From contig PETS01000116.1 in the NCBI GenBank assembly GCA_002781265.1, forward strand, positions 1 to 5,740: DNA of 5,740 nt, given 5' to 3'. Origin of the DNA: Candidatus Falkowbacteria bacterium CG02_land_8_20_14_3_00_36_14 (lineage in GTDB: Bacteria > Patescibacteriota > Patescibacteriia > Patescibacteriales > UM-FILTER-36-11). The first letter of the stretch is position 1, and each line of letters opens with the position of its first letter. The notes under the pieces were generated by a model, which had not been told where the DNA came from, ran no database searches, and was given only the letters and a program-made list of their open reading frames with translations. Below, piece by piece: positions 5,580-5,740 of the stretch. A program made the translations under genes and the position numbers.

Positions 5580-5654
5580 GCTCCCATAGCTCAACGGATA
5601 GAGCACAAGCCTCCGGAGCTTGAGACAGAGGTTCAATTCCTCTTGGGAGCACCA
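5580..5654 (+). tRNA. tRNA-Arg (anticodon CCG)
   Basis: The cloverleaf is complete by eye. The acceptor GCTCCCA (5580-5586) pairs with TGGGAGC (5644-5650). The D-stem GCTC (5589-5592) pairs with GAGC (5601-5604) around AACGGATA, which has the GGA with the A20 expected of arginine tRNAs. The anticodon stem CAAGC (5606-5610) pairs with GCTTG (5618-5622) around CTCCGGA. The anticodon is CCG (5613-5615), reading CGG. The T-stem AGAGG (5627-5631) pairs with CCTCT (5639-5643) around TTCAATT. The discriminator is A5651 and CCA is encoded (5652-5654). There is no intron. It lies 44 bp after rsmI and could share its transcript. Confidence 0.97.
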
Positions 5655-5685
5655 GTAGTAACTTGTTCGGAATTAAGAATATGGA

Positions 5686-5721
5686 GCGATTTTGCGGAAG
5701 CCAAAATCGCGCTTTGATTTT
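5686..5721. repeat. Overlapping, mutually exclusive inverted repeats after the tRNA
   Basis: GCGATTTTG (5686-5694) and CAAAATCGC (5702-5710) form a perfect 9-bp stem with a 7-base loop. AAAATC (5703-5708) can instead pair with GATTTT (5716-5721). No clean T-tract follows the first stem, so it is only a weak terminator candidate for the tRNA transcript. A further pair, GCGGAA (5694-5699) and TTCCGC (5734-5739), runs to the window edge, so this may be the beginning of a larger repeat. Confidence 0.45.
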
Positions 5722-5740
5722 CGCCAAAACCCTTTCCGCC

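Noticed and set aside
5564..5580. Anticodon arm for the upstream tRNA-like fragment
   Set aside because: CGCCC has no matching GGGCG at stem distance and no TAACGGC acceptor partner exists downstream, so it is not a complete tRNA.
5681..5740. Start of a plus-strand gene at ATG 5681
   Set aside because: Only 20 codons are visible, there is no good ribosome binding site, and the sequence is dominated by inverted repeats. The minus-strand reading is at least as plausible.

Overview
The window looks like chromosomal DNA from a Candidate Phyla Radiation bacterium (Patescibacteria, probably the Parcubacteria side). This placement is an inference. It rests on very A/T-rich intergenic DNA around more balanced housekeeping genes, several well-conserved genes with no visible Shine-Dalgarno sequence, small uncharacterised membrane proteins, a large membrane protein of a type I associate with this radiation, and a compact RsmI. 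All complete genes lie on the plus strand, stops are TAA or TAG, and no unusual genetic code is needed.

Layout. Positions 1-66 are a perfect tandem duplication of a 33-bp unit, each copy able to form a hairpin. Positions 95-126 hold another inverted repeat that abuts a strong promoter (TTGACA, 17 bp, TAAAAT). A CIRCE operator at 165-191 follows, so the groES-groEL operon (261-2326) is almost certainly under HrcA heat-shock control. The two chaperonin genes are separated by 125 bp that contain a REP/MITE-like repeat with a 16-bp perfect palindrome nested in it.

Downstream is a single-gene unit for a 66-residue two-helix membrane protein (2460-2660), with its own likely promoter, a perfect AGGAGG and a strong two-way intrinsic terminator (2661-2700). 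A second unit starts near 2744 and encodes a 75-residue two-helix membrane protein followed 11 bp later by a 550-residue protein with a large soluble N-terminus and four membrane helices. I recognise no biochemical function for these three; the 75/550 pair is the best candidate for something undescribed.

After an 85-bp A/T-only linker comes rsmI (4744-5535), a 16S rRNA 2'-O-methyltransferase with an unusual lysine/asparagine-rich insert and no C-terminal extra domain. A tRNA-like 5' half (5540-5561) and an intact tRNA-Arg(CCG) with encoded CCA (5580-5654) follow. The last 86 bp hold overlapping inverted repeats and short frames open to the window edge on both strands.

Functionally the window combines protein folding (GroES/GroEL) and translation (RsmI, tRNA-Arg) with a block of unknown envelope proteins between them.
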